The position numbers and the translations under genes were made by a program. Under the pieces are notes generated by a model, which was given only the letters and a program-made list of their open reading frames with translations, searched no databases and had not been told where the DNA came from. Shown piece after piece: positions 8,171 through 15,809 of a DNA stretch of 46,880 nt. Numbering within the stretch: position 1 is the first letter of the stretch; each line of letters opens with the position of its first letter. Source of the stretch: JAHWKV01 sp040905365 (lineage in GTDB: Bacteria; Actinomycetota; CADDZG01; JAHWKV01); NCBI GenBank assembly GCA_040905365.1, contig JBBDRQ010000027.1:1-46880 (forward strand), in the 5' to 3' direction.

Positions 8171-8176
8171 ACGTGT

Positions 8177-8199
8177 CGTACGCAGCAGCTGTGCGTACG
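8177..8199. promoter_or_regulatory. Inverted repeat, possible operator
   Basis: CGTACGCA (8177-8184) and TGCGTACG (8192-8199) form a perfect 8-base inverted repeat around GCAGCTG. It lies between the candidate promoter and the ribosome-binding site AAGGAGG (8214-8220), so it could be an operator or a 5'-UTR hairpin. No cognate regulator can be named. Confidence 0.4.
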
Positions 8200-8225
8200 C
8201 AAGTGTCTACCCTAAGGAGGGCGAT

Positions 8226-8885
8226 ATGAGCCAAACCGCCCGCGAGACTCATTTTCAACGTAGGAACCTGGTTGCAACCTTCCAGGGCCTGTCCAGGGCC
8301 CGCGAGGCGGCTCATAAGCTAACCAGCAATCTGCCGCATGCGTGCGTTGAAGTCAGACCCAAGTCAGAACACACCGGCGTTCAGTACGCGCAGATGCGTG
8401 ACGAGGTCGAAGGCGTGGTGGCGTCTCCGGTGCTGGGTTCGGCGATGAACCGGTCGCAGTTTCAAGGTGCATTTGCGGGCGTTGCCCTGGTGGGTGGTGG
8501 CGCCGTGGCGCTAGGCCTGCTGGCCGGACTAATTTTTTCGGGAACTCCCGGATCCGAGGTTCCGGTGAGCCGGTGGCTGCTCACCTGGGTTTTGATTCCG
8601 GCTTTCGCGGGAGGAACGCTCGGCCTGCTGGCCGGAGGAATGCTCAAGCCGAGGCGGCGGCCGGCTCGTGATTACGAGACTGCCCCCGAGAGCCCCGAAG
8701 CCGGCGAAGGGTCGGGAGCCGAAAAAGAAGAGGTGTCTGTCCAGGTGAGCACCGACAGCGAACAGGACTTTCGGCAAGCCCTGGCGCTGCTGCAGCAGAT
8801 GAATCCGGGCCGGCTGGACCGCCTCAACGAAAAGGGCGAGGTCCAGGCGACCAAGGAGACTCCGCAGGGACGTTCCGACCACTAG
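8226..8885 (+). CDS. Two-helix membrane protein, general-stress-protein-like
   Basis: This 219-residue protein starts at ATG 8226, seven bases after... specifically five bases past a perfect AAGGAGG (8214-8220). An upstream extension to 8097 is open but would begin inside the repeat. The N-terminal 60 residues (VATFQGLSRAREAAHKL onward) resemble the small alpha/beta module of YflT/GSP17M-type stress proteins. Two Gly/Ala-rich membrane segments follow at about 80-105 and 115-140 of the protein, and the C-terminal third is acidic and soluble. I do not know a function. The possible SigB-like promoter upstream would fit a stress role. The stop TAG lies inside the palindrome CCACTAGTGG. Confidence 0.72.
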   Translation: MSQTARETHFQRRNLVATFQGLSRAREAAHKLTSNLPHACVEVRPKSEHTGVQYAQMRDEVEGVVASPVLGSAMNRSQFQGAFAGVALVGGGAVALGLLAGLIFSGTPGSEVPVSRWLLTWVLIPAFAGGTLGLLAGGMLKPRRRPARDYETAPESPEAGEGSGAEKEEVSVQVSTDSEQDFRQALALLQQMNPGRLDRLNEKGEVQATKETPQGRSDH

Positions 8886-8911
8886 TGGCCCGTCTACGAC
8901 AGACCACTAGT
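8877..8911. repeat. Short direct repeat with palindromic core
   Basis: GACCACTAGT occurs at 8877-8886 and again at 8902-8911, 25 bases apart; the first copy is extended to the perfect palindrome CCACTAGTGG (8879-8888). The sequence resembles parts of the arms of the larger palindromic repeat (GACCAC, CTAGTG) and, as with metK, a stop codon sits in the CTAG. Confidence 0.5.
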
Positions 8912-9181
8912 ACGCCCATGGCGCGAACCGACGTCGACATCTGATTCCGGCGGCTGCCGGGTGATTGGGGCCGGGCGGTCGCCCGATCCCGGCAAGTGGG
9001 TCATACTTTCCCCGGCCCTCGAGTTGGGTGGTCCGGGCGTCTTAGCGAGGTTTTGGAGGGTCGACGCCCGAGGTCCCCTGAGACGCAGAGAAGGGGCGCC
9101 GGCTCTCAACGTGTCCAAACCAGATCAGGGCAGGATTAGCAGCGCGGTTGGTTGACGCCCCGGCGTATATTGGAAATGGGC
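8912..9181 (+). promoter_or_regulatory. ribD upstream region with competing stems
   Basis: No gene is recognised in these 270 bases. A G/C-rich block can fold in two exclusive ways: GGGCG (8973-8977) with CGCCC (8980-8984), or GGGCCGGG (8968-8975) with CCCGGCCC (9011-9018). The conserved boxes of an FMN riboswitch are not present. TATATT (9166-9171) next to the ribD start is a good -10 candidate; if it is the only promoter, the stems upstream are not in the ribD mRNA. Confidence 0.35.
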
Positions 9182-10291
9182 ATGCCTGCAGAAGACGAAG
9201 AGATCTGGATGAAATGGGCGTTGCGGCTTGCAGCCAGGGGCCGCGGGCGCACCAGCCCAAACCCAATGGTCGGCGCGGTGATCGTTAGGCACGACGACGT
9301 AGTGGGGACGGGCTGGCACCGCAAAGCCGGGGCGGGACATGCGGAGGCGGTGGCGCTGGCGCAGGCCGGCAGCCGGGCCAAGGGATCTACCATGTACGTG
9401 ACTTTGGAGCCTTGTGCCCACCACGGCCGCACCCCGCCGTGCGTCGACGCCATCATCGACGCCGGCGTATCCCGGGTAGTAGCGGCTATCGAGGATCCGG
9501 ACCCCTTGGTTTCGGGCGCGGGGGCCGCTGCGCTGCGCGAGGCGGGTGTTGAGGTCGAGTTCGGGCTATTGAGCAAAGCCGCCACGACGCTCAACGAGGA
9601 GTATCTGGTGCACCGGCGCGAGGGGCGGCCGTTTGTGACGCTGAAGATGGCAACATCCTTCGACGGCCGGGTTGCCGCAGCGGATGGTTCATCTCAGTGG
9701 ATAACCTGTGAAGAGTCCCGCCGGGACGCCCACCGCCTCAGAGCCCAGTCCGACGCGATCTGTGCAGGTATCGGTACCGTTTTGGCCGACGATCCCCGTC
9801 TTACGGTGCGGGAAGTCCAGGTGGCGGCGCCACGGCTGCGGGTGGTGGTCGACTCAACAGCCCGTACGCCCATAGATTCGAGGATTCTGTCCGAGGACGC
9901 ACCTACGCTGATCGCAACCGCCCTGCCGCCCGACGACGAGCGAGTCTCCGTGCTGAAGAAGGCGGGGGCGGAGGTGTTGAGCATGGCCGGGCCGGACAGG
10001 AGGGTGTCGATTCTCCACCTTCTGCACGCGCTCGCCGGTCGCAGCGTGATCTCTTTGCTTTTGGAGGGGGGTCCGCGGCTGGCGGGTTGCTTTGCCGCGC
10101 AGGGCATGATCGATCGGTACGTCTTTTACATGGCGCCCAAATTGTTGGGTGAAAGAGCGCGGGGAAGCGTGGAAGGTTGGACCGCGGAGTCGATCGACGA
10201 GTCCAGAGACTTGAGAATCACGGAGTTTAAGCGCTTGGGTTCGGACCTCAAGGTGATCGCGTATCCGGTGCCGCCGGAGCCGGCCGGCTGA
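9182..10291 (+). CDS. ribD: Bifunctional riboflavin deaminase-reductase
   Basis: RibD performs the second and third steps of riboflavin synthesis: deamination of the pyrimidine ring, then reduction of the ribosyl side chain. The N-terminal deaminase has the zinc site HAEAVAL and LEPCAHHGRTPPC. The reductase half begins at TLKMATSFDGRVA and includes LLLEGGPRLAGCF. The ATG at 9182 gives 369 residues, and a nearby in-frame ATG at 9176 cannot be excluded. The stop overlaps the ribE start (TGATG at 10289-10293). It is first in ribD-ribE-ribBA-ribH. Confidence 0.95.
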   Translation: MPAEDEEIWMKWALRLAARGRGRTSPNPMVGAVIVRHDDVVGTGWHRKAGAGHAEAVALAQAGSRAKGSTMYVTLEPCAHHGRTPPCVDAIIDAGVSRVVAAIEDPDPLVSGAGAAALREAGVEVEFGLLSKAATTLNEEYLVHRREGRPFVTLKMATSFDGRVAAADGSSQWITCEESRRDAHRLRAQSDAICAGIGTVLADDPRLTVREVQVAAPRLRVVVDSTARTPIDSRILSEDAPTLIATALPPDDERVSVLKKAGAEVLSMAGPDRRVSILHLLHALAGRSVISLLLEGGPRLAGCFAAQGMIDRYVFYMAPKLLGERARGSVEGWTAESIDESRDLRITEFKRLGSDLKVIAYPVPPEPAG

Positions 10292-10884
10292 TGTTTACCG
10301 GAATAGTGCAGACGCTGGGCGAGGTGAAGGACCTCTTAGGTAATCGTCTGGTGATCGGGTGCGATCTGGATGACCTGGAGTTGGGTGAGTCGATCGCGGT
10401 CAATGGAGTCTGCCTGACGGTGAGCAGCTTCGAACCCGGGACGTTCGGCGCCGATCTTTCGGAAGAGACCAACCGGTTGACCGGCCTGGGTACGCTGGCG
10501 CCCGCAGACACGGTTAACTTGGAGAGGGCGATGAGCGCCTCGGACCGGTTCGGCGGGCACGTGGTACAAGGACACGTCGATGGCACCGGGGAGGTTGTCG
10601 ACCGTCGTGAGCTGGCCGGATCCACCGAGATGACTTTCACGCTGCCCGCCGGGCTGGAGCGCTATCTGGTCCGCAAGGGGTCTGTAACGGTTGACGGCGT
10701 CAGCTTGACGGTTAACGACCTGCGCCCCGGCTTTTTCGACGTCAGTTTGGTGCCGCACACTATGCGGAGCACGGCATTCGGACATCGCCGTCCCGGTGAT
10801 GTCGTCAACATCGAGGTCGATGTCCTGGCAAAGTACGTAGAGCGTTTGCTCGCAACCGTCCCAACCGATCAGCTACGGAGGTAA
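10291..10884 (+). CDS. ribE: Riboflavin synthase, alpha subunit
   Basis: Riboflavin synthase dismutates two molecules of lumazine to riboflavin and the pyrimidine precursor. The protein has the conserved MFTGIVQ start and two lumazine-binding barrels, the second starting around GGHVVQGHVDGTGEV, ending in a helix for trimer formation. At 197 residues it is full length. The gene starts at ATG 10291, one base overlapping the ribD stop. It is called ribE or ribC in different organisms. Confidence 0.96.
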   Translation: MFTGIVQTLGEVKDLLGNRLVIGCDLDDLELGESIAVNGVCLTVSSFEPGTFGADLSEETNRLTGLGTLAPADTVNLERAMSASDRFGGHVVQGHVDGTGEVVDRRELAGSTEMTFTLPAGLERYLVRKGSVTVDGVSLTVNDLRPGFFDVSLVPHTMRSTAFGHRRPGDVVNIEVDVLAKYVERLLATVPTDQLRR

Positions 10885-10886
10885 AA

Positions 10887-12131
10887 GTGGAGTTCGCAAC
10901 TGTCGAGGAAACCATCGACGAGCTTAAGCAGGGCCGGATGGTGATCGTGGTGGACGATGAGGAGCGGGAAAACGAAGGCGACTTCGTTATGCCCGGCGAG
11001 GCGATCGCGACTCAGGATATGAACTTTATGGCTACCCACGGCCGCGGTCTGATTTGCACCTCACTGACCCAGCAGAGGCTCGAAGAGTTGTCTATCCCCA
11101 TGATGGTTGCCGAGAACACCGCTCCGCACGGGACCGCCTTTACCGTGTCGGTAGATTTGAAGATCCCCGGCCACACCGGATCGAGCGCGGAGGATCGAGC
11201 CGCCACCATTCGGGCGCTGGCCAGCGAGTCCACGGTCCCGACCGACCTGGCCCGGCCCGGCCACGTATTCCCGCTGCGGGCTTCCGCCGGCGGGGTGCTG
11301 CGCAGGGCGGGTCACACCGAGGCAGCTTGCGATCTGGCCCGGCTGGGGGGATTTGCTCCGGTGGGGGTGCTGGCCGAGATCATGGATCCGGGCGGCACGA
11401 TGGCCAGGCTGCCGCACCTTTTGGAGTTGGCCGAGAAATTCAACATGAAGATTCTCACCATCAAGGACCTGATCGCATACCGGCGGGTTCAGGAGAAGCT
11501 CGTGGAGCGCATGGGAACCGCCAAGATGCCTACGGCCTTCGGCGACTTTGTCTGCCATGCCTACCAGTCCACGCTCGACGGCCAGGAGTATGTGGCCTTC
11601 GTCAAGGGCGGGGTCGACGGGGTTCCCGACGTCCTGGTGCGGGTGCATTCGCAGTGTCTGACCGGCGACGTCTTTCAGTCTGCCCGCTGTGACTGCGGAC
11701 TGCAGCTTAGGCAGGCTATGGAGAAGATCCAAGTCGATGGGACGGGTGTGGTTTTGTACATCATGGCCCACGAGGGGCGGGGGATTGGGCTCACCCACAA
11801 GATTCGCGCGTACAAGTTGCAGGACCAGGGCGCCGACACCGTGGAGGCCAACGAAAAGCTGGGCTTCCCTCCGGACCTGCGAGACTACGGCATCGGCGCG
11901 CAGGTGCTGGTGGATTTGGGGATCACCAGCATGAGGTTGATGACCAACAGCCCGCAAAAGTACGCGGGGATCGAGGGGTACGGCCTGTCCATCTCCGAGC
12001 GGGTACCGCTGGAGACCAGCCCGACCGAGCAGAACATTGCATATCTGCGCGCCAAACGCGACCGCTTCGGTCACCTGCTGGACGGACTGGAGGGTGGCGA
12101 CCGCGGCCGCCCTGAAGGCGGATCGGTGTGA
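10887..12131 (+). CDS. ribBA: Bifunctional DHBP synthase / GTP cyclohydrolase II
   Basis: The fusion opens both branches of riboflavin synthesis. The N-terminal RibB half makes 3,4-dihydroxy-2-butanone 4-phosphate from ribulose 5-phosphate and has the acidic metal motif VDDEERENEGDFV. The C-terminal RibA half opens GTP and has the zinc cysteines in VHSQCLTGDVF and ARCDCGLQ, the catalytic GRGIGL, and ITSMRLMTNSPQKY. At 414 residues it is complete. The GTG start at 10887 has GGAGG at 10877-10881, which overlaps the end of ribE. The stop overlaps ribH by four bases (GTGA). Confidence 0.96.
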   Translation: MEFATVEETIDELKQGRMVIVVDDEERENEGDFVMPGEAIATQDMNFMATHGRGLICTSLTQQRLEELSIPMMVAENTAPHGTAFTVSVDLKIPGHTGSSAEDRAATIRALASESTVPTDLARPGHVFPLRASAGGVLRRAGHTEAACDLARLGGFAPVGVLAEIMDPGGTMARLPHLLELAEKFNMKILTIKDLIAYRRVQEKLVERMGTAKMPTAFGDFVCHAYQSTLDGQEYVAFVKGGVDGVPDVLVRVHSQCLTGDVFQSARCDCGLQLRQAMEKIQVDGTGVVLYIMAHEGRGIGLTHKIRAYKLQDQGADTVEANEKLGFPPDLRDYGIGAQVLVDLGITSMRLMTNSPQKYAGIEGYGLSISERVPLETSPTEQNIAYLRAKRDRFGHLLDGLEGGDRGRPEGGSV

Positions 12132-12592
12132 GAACCATTCGGGCCGAGCCCGACGGAGCCGGCCTGAGGGTCGGCGTTGTGATCAGCCGCTTCAACCAGA
12201 AGATCACCGACCGGCTGCTGGAGGGGGCGCTACGGGCGCTCGCGGACGCCGGCGTTGCTTCCGATGACGTAACGGTGGTCTCGGTGCCCGGTGCCTTCGA
12301 GATTCCCGGAATAGCCAAGCTGCTCGCTCCCAAGGTCGACGCCATCGTGAGTCTGGGTGCAGTGGTAAGGGGCGAGACGGAGCACTTTACATACGTATGC
12401 AAGGCCGCCCAAGAGGGTCTGCTGGCGGTGGCGTTGGAAACCGGGGTACCGATGACCTTCGGAGTGCTGACGACCGACAGCTCGGAGCAGGCGCTGGCCC
12501 GCACCGGCGGGGGAAAGGGCGACAAGGGCTACGAGGTGGCCACCGACACCGTGGAGTTGGCCAACACCTACCGGGCTATGATCAACTCGTAG
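12128..12592 (+). CDS. ribH: 6,7-Dimethyl-8-ribityllumazine synthase
   Basis: RibH joins the products of the two pathway branches to lumazine, the substrate of RibE, and usually forms a 60-subunit shell or a pentamer. The substrate loop VISRFNQKITDRLLEGAL, VPGAFEIPG, the catalytic segment GAVVRGETEHFTYVC and PMTFGVLTTDSSEQA are all present. It has 154 residues. The GTG start at 12128 overlaps the ribBA stop. It ends only two bases from the convergent sppA stop, leaving no room for a private terminator. Confidence 0.96.
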   Translation: MRTIRAEPDGAGLRVGVVISRFNQKITDRLLEGALRALADAGVASDDVTVVSVPGAFEIPGIAKLLAPKVDAIVSLGAVVRGETEHFTYVCKAAQEGLLAVALETGVPMTFGVLTTDSSEQALARTGGGKGDKGYEVATDTVELANTYRAMINS

Positions 12593-12594
12593 CA

Positions 12595-13566
12595 TTAGGG
12601 GATCCACAGGTAGGAGGCGCCGGGGTTGCGTAGCAGGCCCAGTTCCTCAACCACCTCGTCGGCCGGAGAGCTTATCGCAAACGGATTGAGAGCCTCCAGC
12701 AAGCCGATGATTGGACGGTAGACGACCAGGGAGGCCTCGGGCGAGTCCGCCAGGGACTTGGCCCGTTCAAACGCCGTGTCGCGGTCGCCCAGATGGTCTA
12801 TCAACCCCAGCTCTTTGGCCTGCAGGCCGGAGTAGATGCGGCCGTCGGCCAGTTCGCGGGTGCGCTCCAGCGACAGGCCGCGGCCCTCCGCGACGATCTC
12901 GACGAATCCTGCGTACGCCTCGTCGATCAGGCCTTGAAATATCTGGCTCTCCTGGTCGGTGAGCGGCCTGAAGGGGGATCCGAGATCCTTGAGCTCACCG
13001 CTTTTGATTACGTTCATCGTGACGCCCAGCTTGCCGGCGGCTTCCTCGACGTTAGGTATGGTGGCGATCACCCCTATGCTGCCGGTCCAGGTGTAGGGGT
13101 GGGCTACTATCTCGGTCGCACCGGCCGCGATGTAGTATCCGCCGGAAGCTGCCACGTTCCCCATAAGGGCGACGACGGGCATCTCCTCGCGGATTTCTCT
13201 GACCGCCTGGTAGATGGAGTCGCTCGCTAGGACTCCACCGCCCGGGGTCTCGAGGTTGAGGATTATTCCGGTTACGGCGGGGTCGTCGGCCGCGTGGCGA
13301 AGCCGGGTGATTATGTTGGTGTCGGAAGCTCCCCGAGCCGTGTTCTGCGGGTCGGAGAAGATCTCTCCAACCAAGTTGATCATGGCTATCTTGTCGCCGG
13401 AGGAGCCCGTTTCCAGGTACTCTTCCTCAAAGTCGGCGGCGGAGGTGCCTCGCGTAGAGAAGCCCCCGGAGAATTCGCTGACGACTACGGCGGTGAGCCA
13501 TAGAGCGCCCAGTAAACCCGCCACGCCGAGGGCGATTAGAATGCGCTTCGTCGTCTTGCGGGCCAC
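12595..13566 (-). CDS. sppA: Signal peptide peptidase SppA (short form)
   Basis: SppA cleaves leftover signal peptides in the membrane. This is the single-domain form of about 36 kDa: an N-terminal membrane anchor (about residues 9-29) is followed by one ClpP-like serine protease domain. The catalytic Ser141 lies in NVAASGGYYIA and the general base is probably Lys193 in SGELKDLGSPFRPLT. The length is 323 residues. The GTG start at 13564-13566 is preceded at six bases by a TATAGT box, so the transcript is probably leaderless. It is divergent from hisG and convergent with ribH. Confidence 0.93.
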   Translation of the reverse strand: MARKTTKRILIALGVAGLLGALWLTAVVVSEFSGGFSTRGTSAADFEEEYLETGSSGDKIAMINLVGEIFSDPQNTARGASDTNIITRLRHAADDPAVTGIILNLETPGGGVLASDSIYQAVREIREEMPVVALMGNVAASGGYYIAAGATEIVAHPYTWTGSIGVIATIPNVEEAAGKLGVTMNVIKSGELKDLGSPFRPLTDQESQIFQGLIDEAYAGFVEIVAEGRGLSLERTRELADGRIYSGLQAKELGLIDHLGDRDTAFERAKSLADSPEASLVVYRPIIGLLEALNPFAISSPADEVVEELGLLRNPGASYLWIP

Positions 13567-13578
13567 GCAACCACTATA
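13567..13578 (-). promoter_or_regulatory. Leaderless promoter -10 box of sppA
   Basis: On the minus strand TATAGT (plus-strand ACTATA at 13573-13578) is followed by six bases and then the GTG start of sppA at 13566. This is the classic -10 to start-codon geometry for a leaderless mRNA. The 31-base divergent gap also has to hold the hisG promoter, for which TAGGAT (13583-13588) is a candidate -10, nine bases before the hisG ATG. Confidence 0.5.
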
Positions 13579-13597
13579 ACGTTAGGATCTGTTCGCT

Positions 13598-14482
13598 ATG
13601 TTGCGCCTTGTCATCCCCAAGGGGAGTCTCGAAAAACAAACCATGGCCCTGTTCGAGGCCGCGGACATCCGGCTCATGCGGGGCGGCGACCGTGACTATC
13701 ACGGGACCGTGGACGATCCGCGCCTGGACCGGTTCTCCCTGCTTCGACCGCAGGAGATTCCCAGGTACGTGGAGGAGGGTTTTTTCGACGTAGGGTTAAC
13801 CGGTCTGGACTGGGTCCGCGAGACCGGGGTGGATGTCCACACCGTCGCCGAGTTGGCGTACAGCAAGGGCAATGTCGGGGATCGGGGCATCGTGAAGATC
13901 GTTTTGGCTGTGTCGGACCGCACCGACATCACCAGAGTCGAAGACATGCCTGCAAACAGCCGCATCTCTACCGAGTACCCCAACCTTACCCAGCAGCTGT
14001 TCGACGGTCTGGGCATCCCGGTCAAGGTGCTCACCTCCTACGGAGCGACCGAAGCGAAGGTTCCGGAGATAGTAGACGCCATCGTCGATGTCACCGAGAC
14101 GGGCAGCACGTTGCGGAAGAACCGCCTGCGGATCATCCACACCCTGCTGAAGTCCCCGACGCTGCTCATAGCCAACCACGACTCCTGGGCCGATCCGGAC
14201 AAGCGCAGGGCGCTCGAGGAGTTGAAGATCTTGATATTCGGTGCGGTGGATGCTCGGGGCAAGGTGCTGGTAAAAGTCAACGTCGACGAGAAAGATCTGG
14301 AATCGGTGCTGGAGGTGATTCCGGCCCTGGGGGCTCCGACCGTGTCGCAGCTTGCTCACAAGGGTGGGTACGCCATTGAAAGCGTGGTGGAGAAGAAGGT
14401 GATCAACCTTTTGATCCCGACCCTCAAATCCAAGGGCGCGAGGGATATCCTTGAGCTGCCGATCTCGAAAATCGTTGATTGA
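13598..14482 (+). CDS. hisG: ATP phosphoribosyltransferase, long form
   Basis: HisG joins ATP and phosphoribosyl pyrophosphate in the first step of histidine synthesis. The protein has LRLVIPKGSLEKQT, VGLTGLDWV and the PRPP-binding stretch DAIVDVTETGSTLRKN. At 294 residues it is the long form with a C-terminal ACT-like regulatory domain (from about residue 215) used for histidine feedback, so no HisZ partner is needed. hisE, which often precedes hisG, is not in the window; hisG stands alone here. An imperfect G/C hairpin (about 14486-14513) follows the stop without a T-run. Confidence 0.95.
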   Translation: MLRLVIPKGSLEKQTMALFEAADIRLMRGGDRDYHGTVDDPRLDRFSLLRPQEIPRYVEEGFFDVGLTGLDWVRETGVDVHTVAELAYSKGNVGDRGIVKIVLAVSDRTDITRVEDMPANSRISTEYPNLTQQLFDGLGIPVKVLTSYGATEAKVPEIVDAIVDVTETGSTLRKNRLRIIHTLLKSPTLLIANHDSWADPDKRRALEELKILIFGAVDARGKVLVKVNVDEKDLESVLEVIPALGAPTVSQLAHKGGYAIESVVEKKVINLLIPTLKSKGARDILELPISKIVD

Positions 14483-14529
14483 GGCCGGGGGCCGGGGGAC
14501 CTTAAGCCCCGGACCGTGCGTGGTAAGGT

Positions 14530-14616
14530 TAAAATCGTCTGTGGGGTGCGCGCGCGTTTCGCGCCCCCATACCCGTAGTCAGTCGATCCCGTAGAAGCCG
14601 GGCAAATAGGAGGTCA
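14530..14616 (+). promoter_or_regulatory. infC operon leader with GC-rich stem
   Basis: TAAAAT (14530-14535) is a candidate -10 box. Just after it, TGGGGTGCGCG (14542-14552) pairs with CGCGCCCCCA (14560-14569) to give a 10-pair stem with one bulged T and a seven-base loop. No U-run follows, so it is a leader structure rather than a simple terminator. infC-rpmI-rplT operons are often autoregulated by L20 or IF3 through their leaders; whether this stem does so is inference. Confidence 0.4.
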
Positions 14617-14652
14617 ATGCTGCACAACAAGTCAAGGAGGGGTCGCCGATAG
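14617..14652 (+). CDS. Putative 11-residue leader peptide overlapping the infC start
   Basis: A short ORF, MLHNKSRRGRR, begins at ATG 14617 behind AGGAGG (14608-14613). Its TAG stop (14650-14652) overlaps the AUA start codon of infC (14649-14651). The peptide is basic and ends in an Arg-rich run. The infC ribosome-binding site (14634-14640) is inside it. Ribosomes finishing this ORF would stop exactly at the infC start, which suggests translational coupling. The SD-to-ATG spacing of three bases is short, and translation has not been shown. Confidence 0.45.
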   Translation: MLHNKSRRGRR

Positions 14653-15212
14653 CTCCGGAGCCGCGGTTAAACGACCGCATTCGCGTGCCGGAGGTGCGTG
14701 TGGTAGGCCCGGGAGGTGAACAGTTGGGCATCATGGCGATAGCTGAGGCCCAGGCCCAGGCGCAAACAATGGACCTCGACTTGGTGGAGGTTGCGCCGCA
14801 AGCCGATCCCCCGGTCTGCAAGATCATGGACTACGGGAAGTACCGGTACGAGCAGGACGTAAAGGCCAAGGAGGCACGTAAGCGCCAGCAGCAGGTCACG
14901 GTCAAAGAGATGAAGTTCAAGCCAAAGATCTCATCTCACGACTACGAGACTAAAAAGCACCATATCGAGCGCTTCATCATGCATGGATCCAAGGTGAAGA
15001 TCACCGTGTGGTTCCGTGGGCGGGAGATGCAGCACACCGAGATAGGCGCACGGCTGCTTACCAACCTGGCTAAGGAACTCGAGGATGTTGCGACCGTGGA
15101 GACCATGCCCAAGCTCGACGGCAAGAACATGGTGATGATTCTGGCGCCGGTTCGTAAGACAGCCGCCAAGGGCGCCGGGGCCGGCAAAGGCGGCGGCGCG
15201 GGCGACAGTTAG
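14649..15212 (+). CDS. infC: Translation initiation factor IF-3, AUA start
   Basis: IF3 binds the 30S subunit, keeps it free of 50S and rejects non-standard start codons. The N-domain begins APEPRLNDRIRVPEVRVVG, matching the family only if translation starts at AUA 14649, which has AAGGAGG at 14634-14640 with eight bases of spacing. The next GTG (14685) would remove the conserved PRLNDRIR stretch. infC is known for AUU/AUC/AUA-type starts, through which IF3 limits its own synthesis. The protein is about 187 residues, with linker (KARKRQQQ), C-domain and a Gly/Ala/Lys tail. rpmI and rplT follow. Confidence 0.93.
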   Translation: MAPEPRLNDRIRVPEVRVVGPGGEQLGIMAIAEAQAQAQTMDLDLVEVAPQADPPVCKIMDYGKYRYEQDVKAKEARKRQQQVTVKEMKFKPKISSHDYETKKHHIERFIMHGSKVKITVWFRGREMQHTEIGARLLTNLAKELEDVATVETMPKLDGKNMVMILAPVRKTAAKGAGAGKGGGAGDS

Positions 15213-15241
15213 CATCAACGCAAACGAGAAGGATTTTTTAG

Positions 15242-15436
15242 ATGCCAAAGCAAAAGACCCACCGGGGGGCCGCCAAGCGGTTCAAAACCACCGGTAGTGG
15301 AAAGATAGTCCGTGTTCAGGCGCATGTGCGGCACTATCTGGAGCACAAGCCGGCAACGGTGAGGCGCCGCCTGCAGCGTCCGGAGCTCGTTTCAAAGGCG
15401 GACTCACCCAAGGTCAAGAAGATGTTGGGGCTTTAG
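15242..15436 (+). CDS. rpmI: 50S ribosomal protein L35
   Basis: This is a 64-residue, strongly basic protein with the L35 pattern MPKQKTHRGAAKRFKTTGSG and a C-terminal KKMLGL. It is a component of the large ribosomal subunit. The ATG at 15242 follows AGAAGGAT at about 15228-15235. It sits between infC and rplT, the conserved operon order, and rplT starts directly after its stop. Confidence 0.97.
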   Translation: MPKQKTHRGAAKRFKTTGSGKIVRVQAHVRHYLEHKPATVRRRLQRPELVSKADSPKVKKMLGL

Positions 15437-15796
15437 ATGGCACGGGTAAAACGAGCGGTGCACAGCCGCAAGCATCGCAGGGAGGTCATGTCGGCCGCGT
15501 CCGGGTACCGCGGGGCGCGCAGCCGGCGTTTTCGGGTAGCCAACGAACAGCTGCTGCACTCGATGACCTACGCCTACCGGGACCGCAAGGACCGTAAGGG
15601 CCAGTTCCGCCGTTTGTGGATTGCACGGATCAACGCTGCGGCCCGCATGAACGGAATTTCCTACAGCCGGTTCATGGAGGGTCTGACCAAGGCCGGCGTG
15701 GAGGTCGATCGCAAGATGCTTGCGGACCTGGCGGTAAACGACCAGGCGGCGTTCGCTTCGCTGGCCGCAACGGCCAGAGGCGCGCTGGAACAGTAG
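15437..15796 (+). CDS. rplT: 50S ribosomal protein L20
   Basis: L20 is an early assembly protein of the large subunit and, in several bacteria, a repressor of its own operon. The 119-residue sequence has MARVKRAVHSRKHRR, the basic rRNA-binding helix and the globular C-domain with RLWIARINAAAR and GISYSRFMEGL. It begins at 15437 immediately after the rpmI stop, so the two are probably translated together. Confidence 0.97.
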   Translation: MARVKRAVHSRKHRREVMSAASGYRGARSRRFRVANEQLLHSMTYAYRDRKDRKGQFRRLWIARINAAARMNGISYSRFMEGLTKAGVEVDRKMLADLAVNDQAAFASLAATARGALEQ

Positions 15797-15809
15797 TAGC
15801 CCCAGCCCG

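Noticed and set aside
8097..8225. N-terminal extension of the stress-like membrane protein
   Set aside because: The extension starts inside the repeat arm and includes the candidate promoter; ATG 8226 has a perfect Shine-Dalgarno.
8961..9155. 64-codon open frame before ribD
   Set aside because: No ribosome-binding site, no recognisable similarity, and Arg/Gly/Pro-rich composition typical of a chance frame in GC-rich DNA.
8912..9181. FMN riboswitch upstream of ribD
   Set aside because: The conserved FMN boxes (for example AGGGTGAAATTCC-like) are absent; only unspecific GC stems are present.
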